Shown here in pieces: positions 1 through 8,381 of a stretch of DNA of 53,356 nt. The notes beneath the pieces were generated by a model, which was given only the letters and a program-made list of their open reading frames with translations, was not told the origin of the DNA and made no database searches. The DNA comes from DATJMJ01 sp035503975. Its GTDB lineage: Bacteria > Actinomycetota > Acidimicrobiia > Acidimicrobiales > Palsa-688. Position 1 is the stretch's first letter, and each line of letters opens with the position of its first letter. A program made the translations under genes and the position numbers. The stretch spans positions 1 through 53,356 of the forward strand of contig DATJST010000312.1 in NCBI GenBank assembly GCA_035503975.1, given 5' to 3'.

Positions 1-1
1 T

Positions 2-823
2 GCCGCGATCGTGACCATGGCTGTTTCGTTGACGGCCATGGGCGGCGTGCTCATCATGCGCCAAGCAGTCAAGACCGCGACCATCCAGTACCAAAACGGC
101 GTGCAGTTCATCGTGTTCATGCAACCGACGGCGACCACCCAGGAGGTCGCCGCCATCCGCCAGGAGATCACGGCGATGGTCCCGAGCCAGGTGACCCGGT
201 GCACATGGGTGGACAAGGCCGAGGCCTGGGCCGAGTTCAAGCAAATGTTCGCTGGCCAGCCCGACGTGATCAAAGTGATGAGCGCCAAGAAGATGCCTCC
301 CGACTTCTCCTGCGTACCGGCCAAGGCGCAGAACGTCGCCCAGCTGGCGGACGAGTTCAATACTCAGCCCGGGGTGCTCAACGTGGGCTACCCCGGGCAG
401 GCGATCAAGGAGGAGCTGGCGCATTTCGCCACGCAGCGTAACGTCGTGCTCGCGGTCGCCGCCGGGGTCATGCTGGGGGCGATCGCCTTGGTGGTGAACA
501 CCATCCAGCTCGCCATATTCGCCCGCCGGCGGGAGGTGGCGGTGATGAAGCTGGTTGGTGCCACCAACTGGTTCATTCGCGTGCCTTTCATGCTCGAGGG
601 GTTGGTGGAGGGCGTAGTAGGCGCGATCATCGCCTCTGGGGTCGTCTACCTGACCCGCAACACCCTCGCCAGTTTCACCGGGGGCAACCCGTTCTTTGCC
701 GGGACACCTTTGGTTGTGGACGCCCACTCCGCCGTGGTGACCGGGGTCTTCATCCTCGTCGTGGGGGCCGTTGTCGGCGCCGTCGGTTCAGGCTTCGCCG
801 TACGGCGTTTCCTGTCGGTTTGA
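2..823 (+). CDS. ftsX: Cell-division permease-like protein FtsX, 5' truncated
   Basis: FtsX is the membrane partner of the ATPase FtsE and links the division machinery to cell-wall hydrolases. The reading frame is open to the left window edge. The short cytoplasmic start and part of the first membrane helix are missing, because a helix begins almost immediately (VSLTAMGGVLIM). A roughly 130-residue extracytoplasmic domain follows, then a helix (VLAVAAGVMLGAIALVVNTI), the conserved FtsX/MacB-type loop REVAVMKLVGATNWFIRVPF and two more helices that end at the C-terminus. Four membrane segments with an external domain after the first is the normal FtsX plan. ftsE would be expected just upstream, outside the window. 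The next gene is a glycosidase and not the smpB that often follows ftsX in actinobacteria. The identification is secure from the domain order and the loop motif. Confidence 0.9.
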   Translation, partial: AAIVTMAVSLTAMGGVLIMRQAVKTATIQYQNGVQFIVFMQPTATTQEVAAIRQEITAMVPSQVTRCTWVDKAEAWAEFKQMFAGQPDVIKVMSAKKMPPDFSCVPAKAQNVAQLADEFNTQPGVLNVGYPGQAIKEELAHFATQRNVVLAVAAGVMLGAIALVVNTIQLAIFARRREVAVMKLVGATNWFIRVPFMLEGLVEGVVGAIIASGVVYLTRNTLASFTGGNPFFAGTPLVVDAHSAVVTGVFILVVGAVVGAVGSGFAVRRFLSV

Positions 824-857
824 GCCGGGGAGAAGCGAAGGACGGCCGGGGGCGCAG

Positions 858-2675
858 GTGAGCCGGCGCCTCGAAGACTACGCCCTCGTTGGCGACACGC
901 ACACCGCCGCGCTCATTGGCCGCGACGGCTCGGTCGACTGGCTCTGCGTACCTCGTTTTGACTCCTCGGCCTGCTTCGCCGCCTTGCTCGGGGCTCCCGA
1001 GCACGGGCGGTGGTTGTTGGCACCGGCAAGTGGTGGCGCAGCGACCCGGCGTTTTTACCAGGACGGCACGCTCATGCTGGTCCAGGAATGGGACACCCCC
1101 GACGGTTCGGTCCGCGTGACCGACTTCATGCCGCCCCGCCACCACCAGCCACGGGTCTACCGGCGCGTCGAGGGTTTGGCTGGCCGGGTCGAGATGGAGA
1201 CGGACCTGGTCATCCGCTTCGAGTACGGCTCGCTCATACCCTGGGTGGTCCCCACGGGCAAGGGCATCCGGGCAGTAGCCGGACCGGACGCTATCGAGGT
1301 GCGCAGCCCCGTCGAGCTAGTGGGCGAGCACATGTACCACCACGCTCGGTTCGAGGTGCACGAGGGTGCGACGTTCGACTTCCGCTTGCACTGGGAACCG
1401 TCTTACGAACCGGGCGGGCGCGACCTCGCCATGGACGAAGCGATCGCCCAGACCCTTTCCTACTGGGGGGACTGGGGCCGGAACCTCAGGGAGGTGCACG
1501 GGGAGTGGGAAAAACAAGTCCAGGTGTCGCTCCGGGTCCTGAAGGCGCTCACCTACGCTCCGACCGGCGGGATAGTCGCGGCACCGACAACGTCGCTGCC
1601 CGAGGATCTCGGGGGTTCGCGCAACTGGGACTACCGCTACTGCTGGGTGCGGGACGCCACCCTCACCATAGACAGCTTGGTCCTCGCTGGTTACGCCGAG
1701 GAAGCCGAGGCGTGGCTCTGGTGGCTGGTGCGCGCGGCCGCCGGCAATCCCGGCCAGCTCCAGATCATGTACGGCGTGGCCGGCGAGAGGCGCTTGCCCG
1801 AGCTCGAGCTGGACTGGTTGCCGGGCTACGAGTCATCGCGTCCGGTCAGAGTGGGCAACGCCGCCTCCTTGCAGTTCCAGCTGGACGTTTTCGGCGAGCT
1901 GATGGAGGCCGTCGACGTCGCGCGGTCGCACGGCATAGCCACGACGGGCGCGATCTGGGACCTGCAAAAGGCGGTACTCGCGTTCGTCGTGGACAACTGG
2001 GAGCGTCCCGACCAGGGGATCTGGGAGCTGCGCGGTCCGCCGCAGCACCTCGTCCACTCCCGGGTCATGGCTTGGGTGGCGCTTGACCGTGCGGTGAGGG
2101 CCGTCGACGAGGCGCACCTCGACGGCCCGGTCGAGGTTTGGCGGCAAGTGCGCGACAGGGTCCACGAGCAGGTTTGCCGGCAGGGGTTCAACGAGAAGTT
2201 GGGTTGCTTCACCCAGGCCTACGGTTCTGAAGAGCTCGATGCCAGCCTGTTGCTGTTACCCCTGGTGGGCTTCCTGCCCATCGACGACCCGAGGATCGTC
2301 GGGACTGTGGCGGCGGTCCAGAAAGAGCTCGTGAGCCACGGCTTCGTCATGCGCTACCGCAACCAATCGGGAGTGGACGGCCTGGCGGGTGACGAAGGGA
2401 CGTTCTTGCCATGCACTTTGTGGCTCGTGTCCTGCTTGGCTCTGGCCGGGCGGGTGGACGAAGCGCGGGAGCTGCTGGCCCGTGTCGCTGGAGTGGCGAA
2501 CGACATCGGCCTGTTCTCAGAGGAGCTCGACACGAAGTCCCAACGCCTGGTGGGCAATTTTCCCCAGGCGTTCACCCACGTAGCCTTCGTCAGCGCCGCG
2601 CAGATGGTCGCGGAGGCGAGCCGGCCGGGTGGGGGACCGGCGATACGCCGTCGCGGGCGCGCACCCTCGAAGTGA
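858..2675 (+). CDS. GH15-family glycoside hydrolase (glucoamylase/trehalase type)
   Basis: This is a predicted alpha-glucosidase of family GH15, which includes glucoamylases, glucodextranases and the actinobacterial trehalases. The GTG at 858 is preferred. It gives a 605-residue protein starting directly at the conserved trehalase-like N-terminal domain (LEDYALVGDTHTAALIGRDG, SVDWLCVPRF), and a purine-rich AGAAGCGAAGG lies upstream. The longer frame from 771 would overlap ftsX. The (alpha/alpha)6 catalytic domain carries RNWDYRYCWVRDA near residue 255, DEGTFLPC near residue 511 and FSEELD near residue 553; the latter two supply the expected catalytic glutamates. There is no signal peptide, so it is probably cytosolic and may act on trehalose, maltose or glycogen fragments. 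The substrate cannot be decided from sequence. It begins 34 bases after ftsX and could be cotranscribed with it. Confidence 0.88.
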   Translation: MSRRLEDYALVGDTHTAALIGRDGSVDWLCVPRFDSSACFAALLGAPEHGRWLLAPASGGAATRRFYQDGTLMLVQEWDTPDGSVRVTDFMPPRHHQPRVYRRVEGLAGRVEMETDLVIRFEYGSLIPWVVPTGKGIRAVAGPDAIEVRSPVELVGEHMYHHARFEVHEGATFDFRLHWEPSYEPGGRDLAMDEAIAQTLSYWGDWGRNLREVHGEWEKQVQVSLRVLKALTYAPTGGIVAAPTTSLPEDLGGSRNWDYRYCWVRDATLTIDSLVLAGYAEEAEAWLWWLVRAAAGNPGQLQIMYGVAGERRLPELELDWLPGYESSRPVRVGNAASLQFQLDVFGELMEAVDVARSHGIATTGAIWDLQKAVLAFVVDNWERPDQGIWELRGPPQHLVHSRVMAWVALDRAVRAVDEAHLDGPVEVWRQVRDRVHEQVCRQGFNEKLGCFTQAYGSEELDASLLLLPLVGFLPIDDPRIVGTVAAVQKELVSHGFVMRYRNQSGVDGLAGDEGTFLPCTLWLVSCLALAGRVDEARELLARVAGVANDIGLFSEELDTKSQRLVGNFPQAFTHVAFVSAAQMVAEASRPGGGPAIRRRGRAPSK

Positions 2676-2768
2676 CGTCAGCGGCGAACGGGGGTCGTCG
2701 CGTGCTCGCTTGCCTCACAGAGCCGTCCCGGGCCGGCTCGCGCAGAGCCGTCTGTCCGGGCGCCGCGA

Positions 2769-3107
2769 TCAGGCCGCCGGTAAGAAATGCGCCTGCGCAT
2801 CGCGCAGGTTGCTTACGACGGTGACGATGCGGTTGAGGCCTACGAGCTCGAGGACTCGGCCGACAGACGGCCGTACCGAGCACACGACGGCGTCGCCGCC
2901 GTGCTCGCGTATGCGGCGTATCGCGCCGATCAGCGCGCCAAGGCCGGAAGAATCGACGAAAGGCACCGCTGATAGGTCGAAGATCACTCTGGCTTCGGGC
3001 GGGAGCTGGGCAAGGTCCTCGCGGAAGTCACCTACCGTGAGGTTCTCCAGGTTGCCCATAACCTGGCACACCACGCCGGCCTCAGTGTGGTCGAACTTGA
3101 CGTGCAC
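2769..3107 (-). CDS. STAS-domain anti-sigma factor antagonist
   Basis: This 112-residue protein is essentially one STAS domain, as in SpoIIAA/RsbV. Members bind an anti-sigma factor kinase and are switched by phosphorylation of one serine. The hallmark is VPFVDSSGLGALIGA near residues 48-62, where the serine after the Asp is the predicted phosphosite. The fold then runs through HGGDAVVCSV and the LVGLNRIVTVV end. The GTG start is fixed by an AAGGAG five bases upstream on the minus strand. No anti-sigma kinase or dedicated sigma gene lies next to it, so its partner must be elsewhere; the ECF-like sigma at 17.2 kb is not an obvious match. It is convergent with the glycosidase, and the 93 bases between them show no clear terminator. 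Confidence 0.88.
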   Translation of the reverse strand: MHVKFDHTEAGVVCQVMGNLENLTVGDFREDLAQLPPEARVIFDLSAVPFVDSSGLGALIGAIRRIREHGGDAVVCSVRPSVGRVLELVGLNRIVTVVSNLRDAQAHFLPAA

Positions 3108-3172
3108 GCTGGCTCCTTTCTCAGGCTAGACGCAATCGTGTCGCCCCAACCTGAGCGTAGACGCGACTGCGG

Positions 3173-3544
3173 CTAACAGTTGACGAGATGGCTGGCGACG
3201 CTCTCGAAGTAGGAAAGCAGCTGAGCTTTGTCCATCGCCCGGGCATGCGAGGCCTCCAGAGCCGCGCCCATGAGCTCGAGCCAGCGGTCGCGTTCAGCAG
3301 GGCCGATCCTGAACGCGAGGTGGCGGACGCGCAGGTGAGGGTTGCCGCGCTGCTCGTCGTACAACCGGGGGCCGCCCCAGAACTGAGCCAGGAACAACTG
3401 GAGGTGAAGCCGAGCCGGCGCAAGGTCCTCTGGGTACAGCGGCCTAAGGATCTCGTCCTGGGCGACCCGGCGGTAGAACTCGTCGGTGAGAGCCTCGAAG
3501 AACGGCATACCTCCCAGCCGTTCGTACATGGTTGTGACTGGCAA
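3173..3544 (-). CDS. glbO: Group 2 truncated hemoglobin (GlbO type)
   Basis: Truncated globins of this group bind O2 and are linked to respiration and protection from oxidative or nitrosative stress. The protein has YERLGG and FFEALTDEFYRRV at the start, then LRPLYPEDL, the strongly diagnostic LFLAQFWGGPRLYDEQRG (residues for the distal pocket and the E helix), and HLRVRHLAFRIG with the proximal histidine. The end, LLSYFESVASHLVN, matches the family. The frame opens at TTG 3592, but TTG 3544 is preferred: it has a GGAGG nine bases upstream and gives 123 residues, close to the usual length of about 128. A third option is ATG 3529. It is monocistronic, and the next gene upstream is divergent. 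Confidence 0.85.
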   Translation of the reverse strand: MPVTTMYERLGGMPFFEALTDEFYRRVAQDEILRPLYPEDLAPARLHLQLFLAQFWGGPRLYDEQRGNPHLRVRHLAFRIGPAERDRWLELMGAALEASHARAMDKAQLLSYFESVASHLVNC

Positions 3545-3631
3545 GCCCGCTGGCCTCCGCAGGAAATCGAAATGGACCAGCTGTCTCGCCAATCCTGATG
3601 GTCGGGCGCATATTACTGCCTCGGCCGGGAC

Positions 3632-3659
3632 CTGACGCGCTCCGCGCGGGCCCTATGAT
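3632..3659 (+). promoter_or_regulatory. Leaderless promoter for the DUF732-like lipoprotein
   Basis: A CTGACG (-35-like) is followed after 16 bases by TATGAT at 3654-3659, a near-perfect -10. The GTG start codon at 3666 lies exactly six bases further on, so transcription should begin at the start codon itself. This position also decides the start, because no ribosome binding site is present. Confidence 0.6.
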
Positions 3660-3665
3660 GCGCGT

Positions 3666-4010
3666 GTGGGGTGGCGCCCGGCGCTTGTCGTGGCTGGGCT
3701 CGGCCTGTTGCTCGCCCAGCTAGCCGGGTGTGGCGCGACCGCAAACCCTTCCCACCAAGCCGAACAGGGGTTCCTCAACTCGGTCTACAGCCAGGCCTCC
3801 GACATCTCCAGCTACAGGACCGCAGCCCAGCTCATCAGCCTCGGGGAAGCGATCTGCCAAGACCTCGAGGCGGGTGCCTCAGTGCAAGAGGTCGGTGACC
3901 GGATACCCCTTGTGGAGGGCAACGTCGCCCTGCCCCCCGGCGACCTGGGGGTCGTCATATCGGCTGCTGCGAGCCTGCTGTGCCCGAAGTACCGGGGGCG
4001 CCTGCGTTAG
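3666..4010 (+). CDS. Small DUF732-like lipoprotein
   Basis: This is a 114-residue exported protein. Residues 1-22 form a signal peptide ending in the lipobox LAGC, so the mature protein should be lipid-anchored at the outer face of the membrane. The rest resembles DUF732, a small helical family common in mycobacteria and other actinobacteria: QGFLNSVYSQA, then LISLGEAICQDLEAG, and a C-terminal AASLLCPKYRG. Two cysteines (in AICQ and LLCP) are placed to form the disulfide typical of this family. The function of the family is unknown. The GTG start is set by the leaderless promoter just upstream. The gene is convergent with the FHA-like gene, 23 bases away. Confidence 0.7.
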   Translation: MGWRPALVVAGLGLLLAQLAGCGATANPSHQAEQGFLNSVYSQASDISSYRTAAQLISLGEAICQDLEAGASVQEVGDRIPLVEGNVALPPGDLGVVISAAASLLCPKYRGRLR

Positions 4011-4033
4011 CGCCTCGAGGCTCGGCGCTTGGC

Positions 4034-5494
4034 TCACGACGACGGCCACGCCGACAGGTAAGTCAGCACCCGGCCCCCGCAAGAGAGGTGTGAACCGCTG
4101 GTGAGCTCGCGCTGTTCGTTGCGCGACAGCTGCGACCAGCCCTCGACAGCTGGGCCTTGGATGCAGGTCCCGCCGTCGGCGCCTCGGTCTACCAGGTAGG
4201 CATCCCACGCCCTCACCTGGATTTCGGCCTGCACAGGCGCCATGGTGTGGTTGGCTCCGGCCCTCATCTGGATGGCCTGGGCGATGCCACTTTGAGTCTC
4301 GCTCCCCGGAGATGGGTCACTGCCGATCAAGCAGGCACCATTGAGCGACCAGATCGAGCCGTCGTCAGCCAGGAGGAGGCCGACCGGCGGCCGCGGCCCA
4401 CTGCCGGGCGCGGTACCCACGGGGAAAGAGTTGCCGCAACGTGCACATGTGGTCGAGCGCGGGTGATTGAGGTGGCCGCGGCTGCAAATCACTCCAACGA
4501 TCTCTGGCCGGTCGGGCCGGGGCCCGCGCCCGGCCGAAGCCAGCGGCAACGGAGGAGCGTAGCGGGGTACTAACAAGCGCAGGTCGATCGCTCCGCCGGG
4601 CCCAGGCGGGGCCACGGTTGAGGGCTTGGCCGCGGCGCCCGCGGCTGCCGTTGCGATGTCGCCACCTGTGCTCGCTGCGGCCGGGGCACTCACAGCGCCC
4701 GGGAAGCTCGCAACGCCCGGGAAGCTCGCCCCACTGGTTGAGCCGGCAGCGAAGGCGGGGCCGGCACTCATGGCGGGGCCGGCACTCATCGCGGGGCCGG
4801 CATTGTGGCCTGTACCCGTGCCCTGTTCCGGACCGCCGCCGCCCGCACCGACGGGCGCCCAGTTCGCGGCGGGTAACCGGTTTGCGCCGGAGCCACCGCC
4901 CGCGCCTCCGACCGCCGCCTGGCTTTCCGCCCCGGTCCCTGCGCCGGCGTTGCCCGGCGCCGGGGTGAACCCGCCTGCAAAACGTGCTCCCGCTCCGGCC
5001 TGCGCAGCCGGGCCACCCGGGGCAGCCGCCTGCGCTCGCAGCATTACGAACCCGGTGCCGGGTACCGTGCCCGTGAGCAGGTCGAAGGGGTTGCCAGGCT
5101 GGCTTTGGGGGGGCGGGGGCGCTCCATAGGGCAGCACTATCAGCGGCCATGGCCGGGCGATGCTCGTCGCCAGCCACCCCGGTACTGGCTGCGGGGCCAA
5201 CCATCGCCCGCTGTCCCAGGCCTGTACGGGCCCGTGCAAGAACACCGTGAGCCCGCTCGCCCCCGGCCCGACGACGGCGAAGGGCGCTTGAGGCTCGGGG
5301 TCGCCCCGCTGCAGGACGGAAATGAGCGAGTTGGCCAGCTCGTCGCCGGCGTTGCCGGCGCGGGCCGCGCGCTGTGCTTCCGACACCAGGTGGGACTGAA
5401 GGTTGGGCGAGCACTGCGGGCCGGCCCAGACTGCAACTTCTCCGTAGCGGGCTACCAGGCCCGGGCCCGAGAGGACCTCTAATTTGTCGGGCAT
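4034..5494 (-). CDS. Zinc-ribbon protein with degenerate FHA-like C-terminal domain
   Basis: This 486-residue protein has three parts. An N-terminal domain of about 165 residues has no family I recognise (LVARYGEVAVWAG, AWDSGRWLAPQPVPGW). A low-complexity Gly/Ala/Pro linker at about 165-320 includes short repeats of the type AGPAMSAGPAMSAG. A zinc ribbon then has ligands C337, H340, C350 and C353. From about residue 370 the end resembles an FHA domain, including GSDP and DGGTCIQG in the place of the usual NGTxVNG loop. The Arg/Ser phosphothreonine-binding residues are not evident, so phosphopeptide binding is doubtful. The start has GGAAGG six bases upstream. It follows the pseudokinase gene by 50 bases and probably shares its transcript. 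A role in signalling or scaffolding is inferred from that neighbour only. Confidence 0.6.
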   Translation of the reverse strand: MPDKLEVLSGPGLVARYGEVAVWAGPQCSPNLQSHLVSEAQRAARAGNAGDELANSLISVLQRGDPEPQAPFAVVGPGASGLTVFLHGPVQAWDSGRWLAPQPVPGWLATSIARPWPLIVLPYGAPPPPQSQPGNPFDLLTGTVPGTGFVMLRAQAAAPGGPAAQAGAGARFAGGFTPAPGNAGAGTGAESQAAVGGAGGGSGANRLPAANWAPVGAGGGGPEQGTGTGHNAGPAMSAGPAMSAGPAFAAGSTSGASFPGVASFPGAVSAPAAASTGGDIATAAAGAAAKPSTVAPPGPGGAIDLRLLVPRYAPPLPLASAGRGPRPDRPEIVGVICSRGHLNHPRSTTCARCGNSFPVGTAPGSGPRPPVGLLLADDGSIWSLNGACLIGSDPSPGSETQSGIAQAIQMRAGANHTMAPVQAEIQVRAWDAYLVDRGADGGTCIQGPAVEGWSQLSRNEQRELTSGSHLSCGGRVLTYLSAWPSS

Positions 5495-5544
5495 CGGCTA
5501 CCTTCCAGAGGGCCGCCCAGAGGCGGGGAATGCGAACGTTTGCT

Positions 5545-6390
5545 TCATAATCTGGCCGCAGCGTCGTCCAAGGCGAGCGCCACCTCGTCAGCTGTGGCCG
5601 GACGGCTTTCGGGATCGATGGCGAGGCAGCGGTCCACCAGGGCAGCGACAGGGCCCGGAAGGTCGACCGGGGCCGGCCTCGGCGCGGCGAGCAGCTGAGC
5701 CAGCGCCCTCACCACCGGGAGCTCCTCGATGCCAGGGTACGGCGGGACCGAGGCGACGCAGTAGCGAACGGTGGCGCCGAGTGCCCATATGTCCGACCAA
5801 CGACCTCCTTCGCCCCGCAGCAGCTGCGGGTCCACGAAGCCGAGCGGCGGGTAACCGATCTGGACGAGTGGCTTGTTCCCGTTGGCCAGGGACGGAGGGG
5901 CAAGGACGGCCACAGGCCCGCTGCCCGACAACCCGAACGAGGCTGTCCCCGTCGTCCCGGGCCCCGCAACCACGGCCACCGCTTGGGGGCAGATAGCGCC
6001 ATGAAGCTGGCCCGCCTCGTGCAAGGCGTGCGCGCCACGGGCGGCGTCGGCCAAGGCGTGCAGGCGCTGCGCGAGCGGCATGGCCGGAGGGCCGGCCAGC
6101 GTCGCCATGACCGCGGTCGCCGCGCTTACCCACACCACGGGGCGGTGCGCCCATTCTCCGACACCGGCCTCCAACCACCCGGGCAGGTACTGGGAACGGA
6201 CACTGGCGACAGGCTCGAGCCGGGAGCGGGCGACGGCCCAGGGCGTGCGAGCCAGGGGGCCGAGCACCCAGATCGCCACTGGCAAACCGTCCGCACCGAG
6301 CCGTGCGGGAGGGCGGGCGCGCAGGCACGGGAGCACCCCGTCATCGACAACGGTGCTGGTGACCTCGTAATCAGCTACTTGGTCAGCCAA
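5545..6390 (-). CDS. Pseudokinase of the Ser/Thr kinase fold
   Basis: The 281 residues follow the Ser/Thr protein-kinase fold, but the key catalytic positions appear lost. The beta-3 VAIK lysine is Trp (VAIW, residues 38-41). The catalytic loop reads LHGAI at 129-133, so the HRD aspartate is missing. The DFG motif reads SFG at 151-153, so the Mg-binding aspartate is missing. There is no glycine-rich loop. Fold-defining parts survive: YPPLGFVDPQLL in place of the activation/APE segment, SDIWALGATVRYC for helix F (199-210) and LVDRCLAIDPESRPATADEV at the end. No membrane segment is seen, so it is probably cytosolic. The TTG start has GGGGAGGG seven bases upstream. It lies between a membrane-protein gene and the FHA-like gene, which suggests a regulatory or scaffold complex. 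Confidence 0.72.
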   Translation of the reverse strand: MADQVADYEVTSTVVDDGVLPCLRARPPARLGADGLPVAIWVLGPLARTPWAVARSRLEPVASVRSQYLPGWLEAGVGEWAHRPVVWVSAATAVMATLAGPPAMPLAQRLHALADAARGAHALHEAGQLHGAICPQAVAVVAGPGTTGTASFGLSGSGPVAVLAPPSLANGNKPLVQIGYPPLGFVDPQLLRGEGGRWSDIWALGATVRYCVASVPPYPGIEELPVVRALAQLLAAPRPAPVDLPGPVAALVDRCLAIDPESRPATADEVALALDDAAARL

Positions 6391-6533
6391 CGTGGCGCCC
6401 TCCCCTCGGTGTGCCCGGTGCGTGTTTTGCTGGGGAGGCTACCGGGTTTTTGGCCGGCACGCGCCGGCGCCCGGGGCCGGCGCAGCAGCCTTGCGGCCAG
6501 GGCTGTTTGGGAGCGGGGTACCGTGCGGGTGGC

Positions 6534-7220
6534 TCAGGAGGCGAGAGTGAGCGTCGCGAGGATCCTGTCGGTGGTGGCCGAACGCGGGGTGGCCACGAGC
6601 CACACGACCGACCGGGTGCTCGCCACCCAGGCGAGGATGGCAACCCCCGTCTTGCCCCCGGCTAAGTCGAACGTGTACCGCCACGCGGCGGTGGCATTGT
6701 GCAGCTGGTACGGCTGACGCGTGGCCAGCTTGTACGGGTTGACCAGGAAAGTGGTCACGATCGCCGGGATGTGCCGGGGAGATGGTGGCGCGGATGCCGC
6801 GGTTACCGACTCGCCGACACCGCCCCCGGGGCCCGAGTAGTAGATGTCACCTGCAGAGTCACTCATGAACTGCTGCAGCGACCAGTCCCTCGGGGCCGAG
6901 AAGCTCGCATAGATGCCGGGTACCGCCTGCCAACCGGGTGGGACGGGGGCCGGCACGGTCGGGTAACCGCCGTTCAGGTGGAAAGCCGCCCAGAGCACCC
7001 CACCCAGGCAGACCGGCGTGAAACCCAAGAACCCGACCCAGGCCCACAAGCGGCGCTTGTCCTTCGCCGTCGGCGGCTCGAGGCGGGGATCGTGCCGCCA
7101 GTAGTCCGCGGTCCGTCTGCGCGCCGGAGCGGGGCTCGCCGTCGGCACCGTGGTCGCGGTCGCGGGCCGCACCCTGGCCCTGCCAGCCCCGACAGTTCCC
7201 GCCCGTTGCTCCTGGTCCAC
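6534..7220 (-). CDS. Single-pass membrane protein of unknown function
   Basis: I do not recognise this 228-residue protein. The N-terminal 60 residues are basic and Ala/Pro-rich and should be cytoplasmic. One hydrophobic segment follows at about 65-85 (WVGFLGFTPVCLGGVLWAAF). The remaining 140 residues lie outside and form a compact domain (FSAPRDWSLQQFMSDSAGD, YTFDLAGGKTGVAILAWVAS). The end, TDRILATLTL, resembles that of many exported lipoprotein-like actinobacterial domains. It heads the minus-strand group that continues with the pseudokinase (143 bases on) and the zinc-ribbon/FHA-like gene. The GTG start is supported by a leaderless promoter exactly six bases upstream. It could be the membrane anchor or sensor of that group, but this is inference from position. 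Confidence 0.6.
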   Translation of the reverse strand: MDQEQRAGTVGAGRARVRPATATTVPTASPAPARRRTADYWRHDPRLEPPTAKDKRRLWAWVGFLGFTPVCLGGVLWAAFHLNGGYPTVPAPVPPGWQAVPGIYASFSAPRDWSLQQFMSDSAGDIYYSGPGGGVGESVTAASAPPSPRHIPAIVTTFLVNPYKLATRQPYQLHNATAAWRYTFDLAGGKTGVAILAWVASTRSVVWLVATPRSATTDRILATLTLAS

Positions 7221-7226
7221 CTGGCC

Positions 7227-7232
7227 AACGTA
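7227..7232 (-). promoter_or_regulatory. -10 box of a leaderless promoter (pseudokinase group)
   Basis: On the minus strand TACGTT is followed by exactly six bases and then the GTG start of the membrane-protein gene at 7220. The spacing matches other leaderless starts in this window. No ribosome binding site is present. Confidence 0.5.
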
Positions 7233-7400
7233 CCGCCGGTGCGCGGGCGCCCGGAAGCGTCATCGGGCGCCTACGGGCTGGCCGGAGGGTTGGCCGGCCT
7301 TGGTCGCGCTGGGGCATACTCGTCCTGCGGTGGCCGACGACAGCCCAGCCCTCCCTGCCGGTTGCGTCCCCGCGGCGCCGCCACCAGCGCCACTGCTCGG

Positions 7401-8309
7401 ATGAGACGGGCGCTGTTTGTGGTCAACCAGTCCGCCACAGGGCACGCCCGGCACCTTCACGGCTATTGCGAACAGGCGGCCGCCAGGCATGGGTGGCAGG
7501 CCGAGTTCTTGTTGGCCGTCCCCGGTCAGCACTCTCAACTGCTCGACCGGCAGCTGTCCGACTACGTCGCGTCTGGTGAGGAGCGGCTCGTCGTGGCCGT
7601 CGGCGGCGACGGGACAGTACGTGCCTGCGCCCACCACCTGGCGGGGACGGACGTCGCTTTGGCGGTCGTGCCCAGGGGGGCGGCCAACCTGTTCGCCGCC
7701 GCCTTGGGGCTACCCAATGCGCTCGAGGCGGCGCTGCGGACAGGTTTCGGTTCGGACGAGCGCAAGGTGGACCTGGCGGTTGCCGGGGACGAGGTCTTTG
7801 TGGCCATGGCGGGCATCGGAGTGGACGCGGCAATCGTGCGCGCCGCGTCCCCCTGGCTCAAGCAGCACATGGGTTGGCTCGGTTACGCCGTGGCGTGCGT
7901 GCCTCAGCTCGCGCGCCCCGCCTACCGGATGACTCTCCAGGTCGACGGGGGAGCCGAGCTGACCTGCGATGCCCAGGGTGTTGTCGTCGGCAACGTCGGG
8001 CTCCTCCCGGGCCACTTCGTGCTGATGCCTGGCGCCCGGCTCGACGACGGGCTCGTGGATGTCGGCGTAGTGGCGCCGCGCAACGTCTTGGGATGGGCCA
8101 CGCTGGCGCGCCGGGCCATGACCGCGCGCCTTTCGGGCAGGCCCGCCGTTGAGCACTTCCAGGCTCATCACGTGGAAGTGACCTGCGAGACCGAACTGGA
8201 ACGCCAAGTGGATGGCGACAGCCTGGTGCCGGGCCGGGCGCTGAACGTCGGGGTCGTTCACAAGGCGCTGCTAGTGCGGGCCCCGCGCGGGCGCCGTAGA
8301 CCGGAATAG
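7401..8309 (+). CDS. Diacylglycerol kinase family lipid kinase
   Basis: This is a 302-residue member of the DAGK/LCB5/YegS family, which phosphorylates diacylglycerol or related lipids using ATP. The N-terminal domain has LFVVNQSATG and the nucleotide-binding VVAVGGDGTVRACAHHLAG. Next comes the family proline-rich turn LAVVPRGAANLFAAALGLP, where AAN takes the place of the usual GTxN. The second domain has MAGIGVDAAIV and ends with VEVTCETELERQVDGDSL, a family signature (DGE in most members is DGD here). The reading frame is open far upstream, but homology begins at ATG 7401. The upstream part overlaps the divergent gene and has no family features. The exact lipid substrate is unknown. Confidence 0.85.
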   Translation: MRRALFVVNQSATGHARHLHGYCEQAAARHGWQAEFLLAVPGQHSQLLDRQLSDYVASGEERLVVAVGGDGTVRACAHHLAGTDVALAVVPRGAANLFAAALGLPNALEAALRTGFGSDERKVDLAVAGDEVFVAMAGIGVDAAIVRAASPWLKQHMGWLGYAVACVPQLARPAYRMTLQVDGGAELTCDAQGVVVGNVGLLPGHFVLMPGARLDDGLVDVGVVAPRNVLGWATLARRAMTARLSGRPAVEHFQAHHVEVTCETELERQVDGDSLVPGRALNVGVVHKALLVRAPRGRRRPE

Positions 8310-8381
8310 CAACCCGGGCCGCGACGTTCTAACCCACGCGCCCGGGCGGTTAGCCCGTGGGCAAACAGGCAGGAGGCAGCG

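Noticed and set aside
4626..5129. Plus-strand Ala/Pro-rich open frame
   Set aside because: It mirrors the Gly/Ala/Pro linker of the minus-strand zinc-ribbon protein and has no ribosome binding site.
6699..7400. Long N-terminal extension of the lipid kinase frame
   Set aside because: It overlaps the divergent membrane-protein gene, is Arg/Gly/Pro-rich with no domain, and family similarity starts at ATG 7401.
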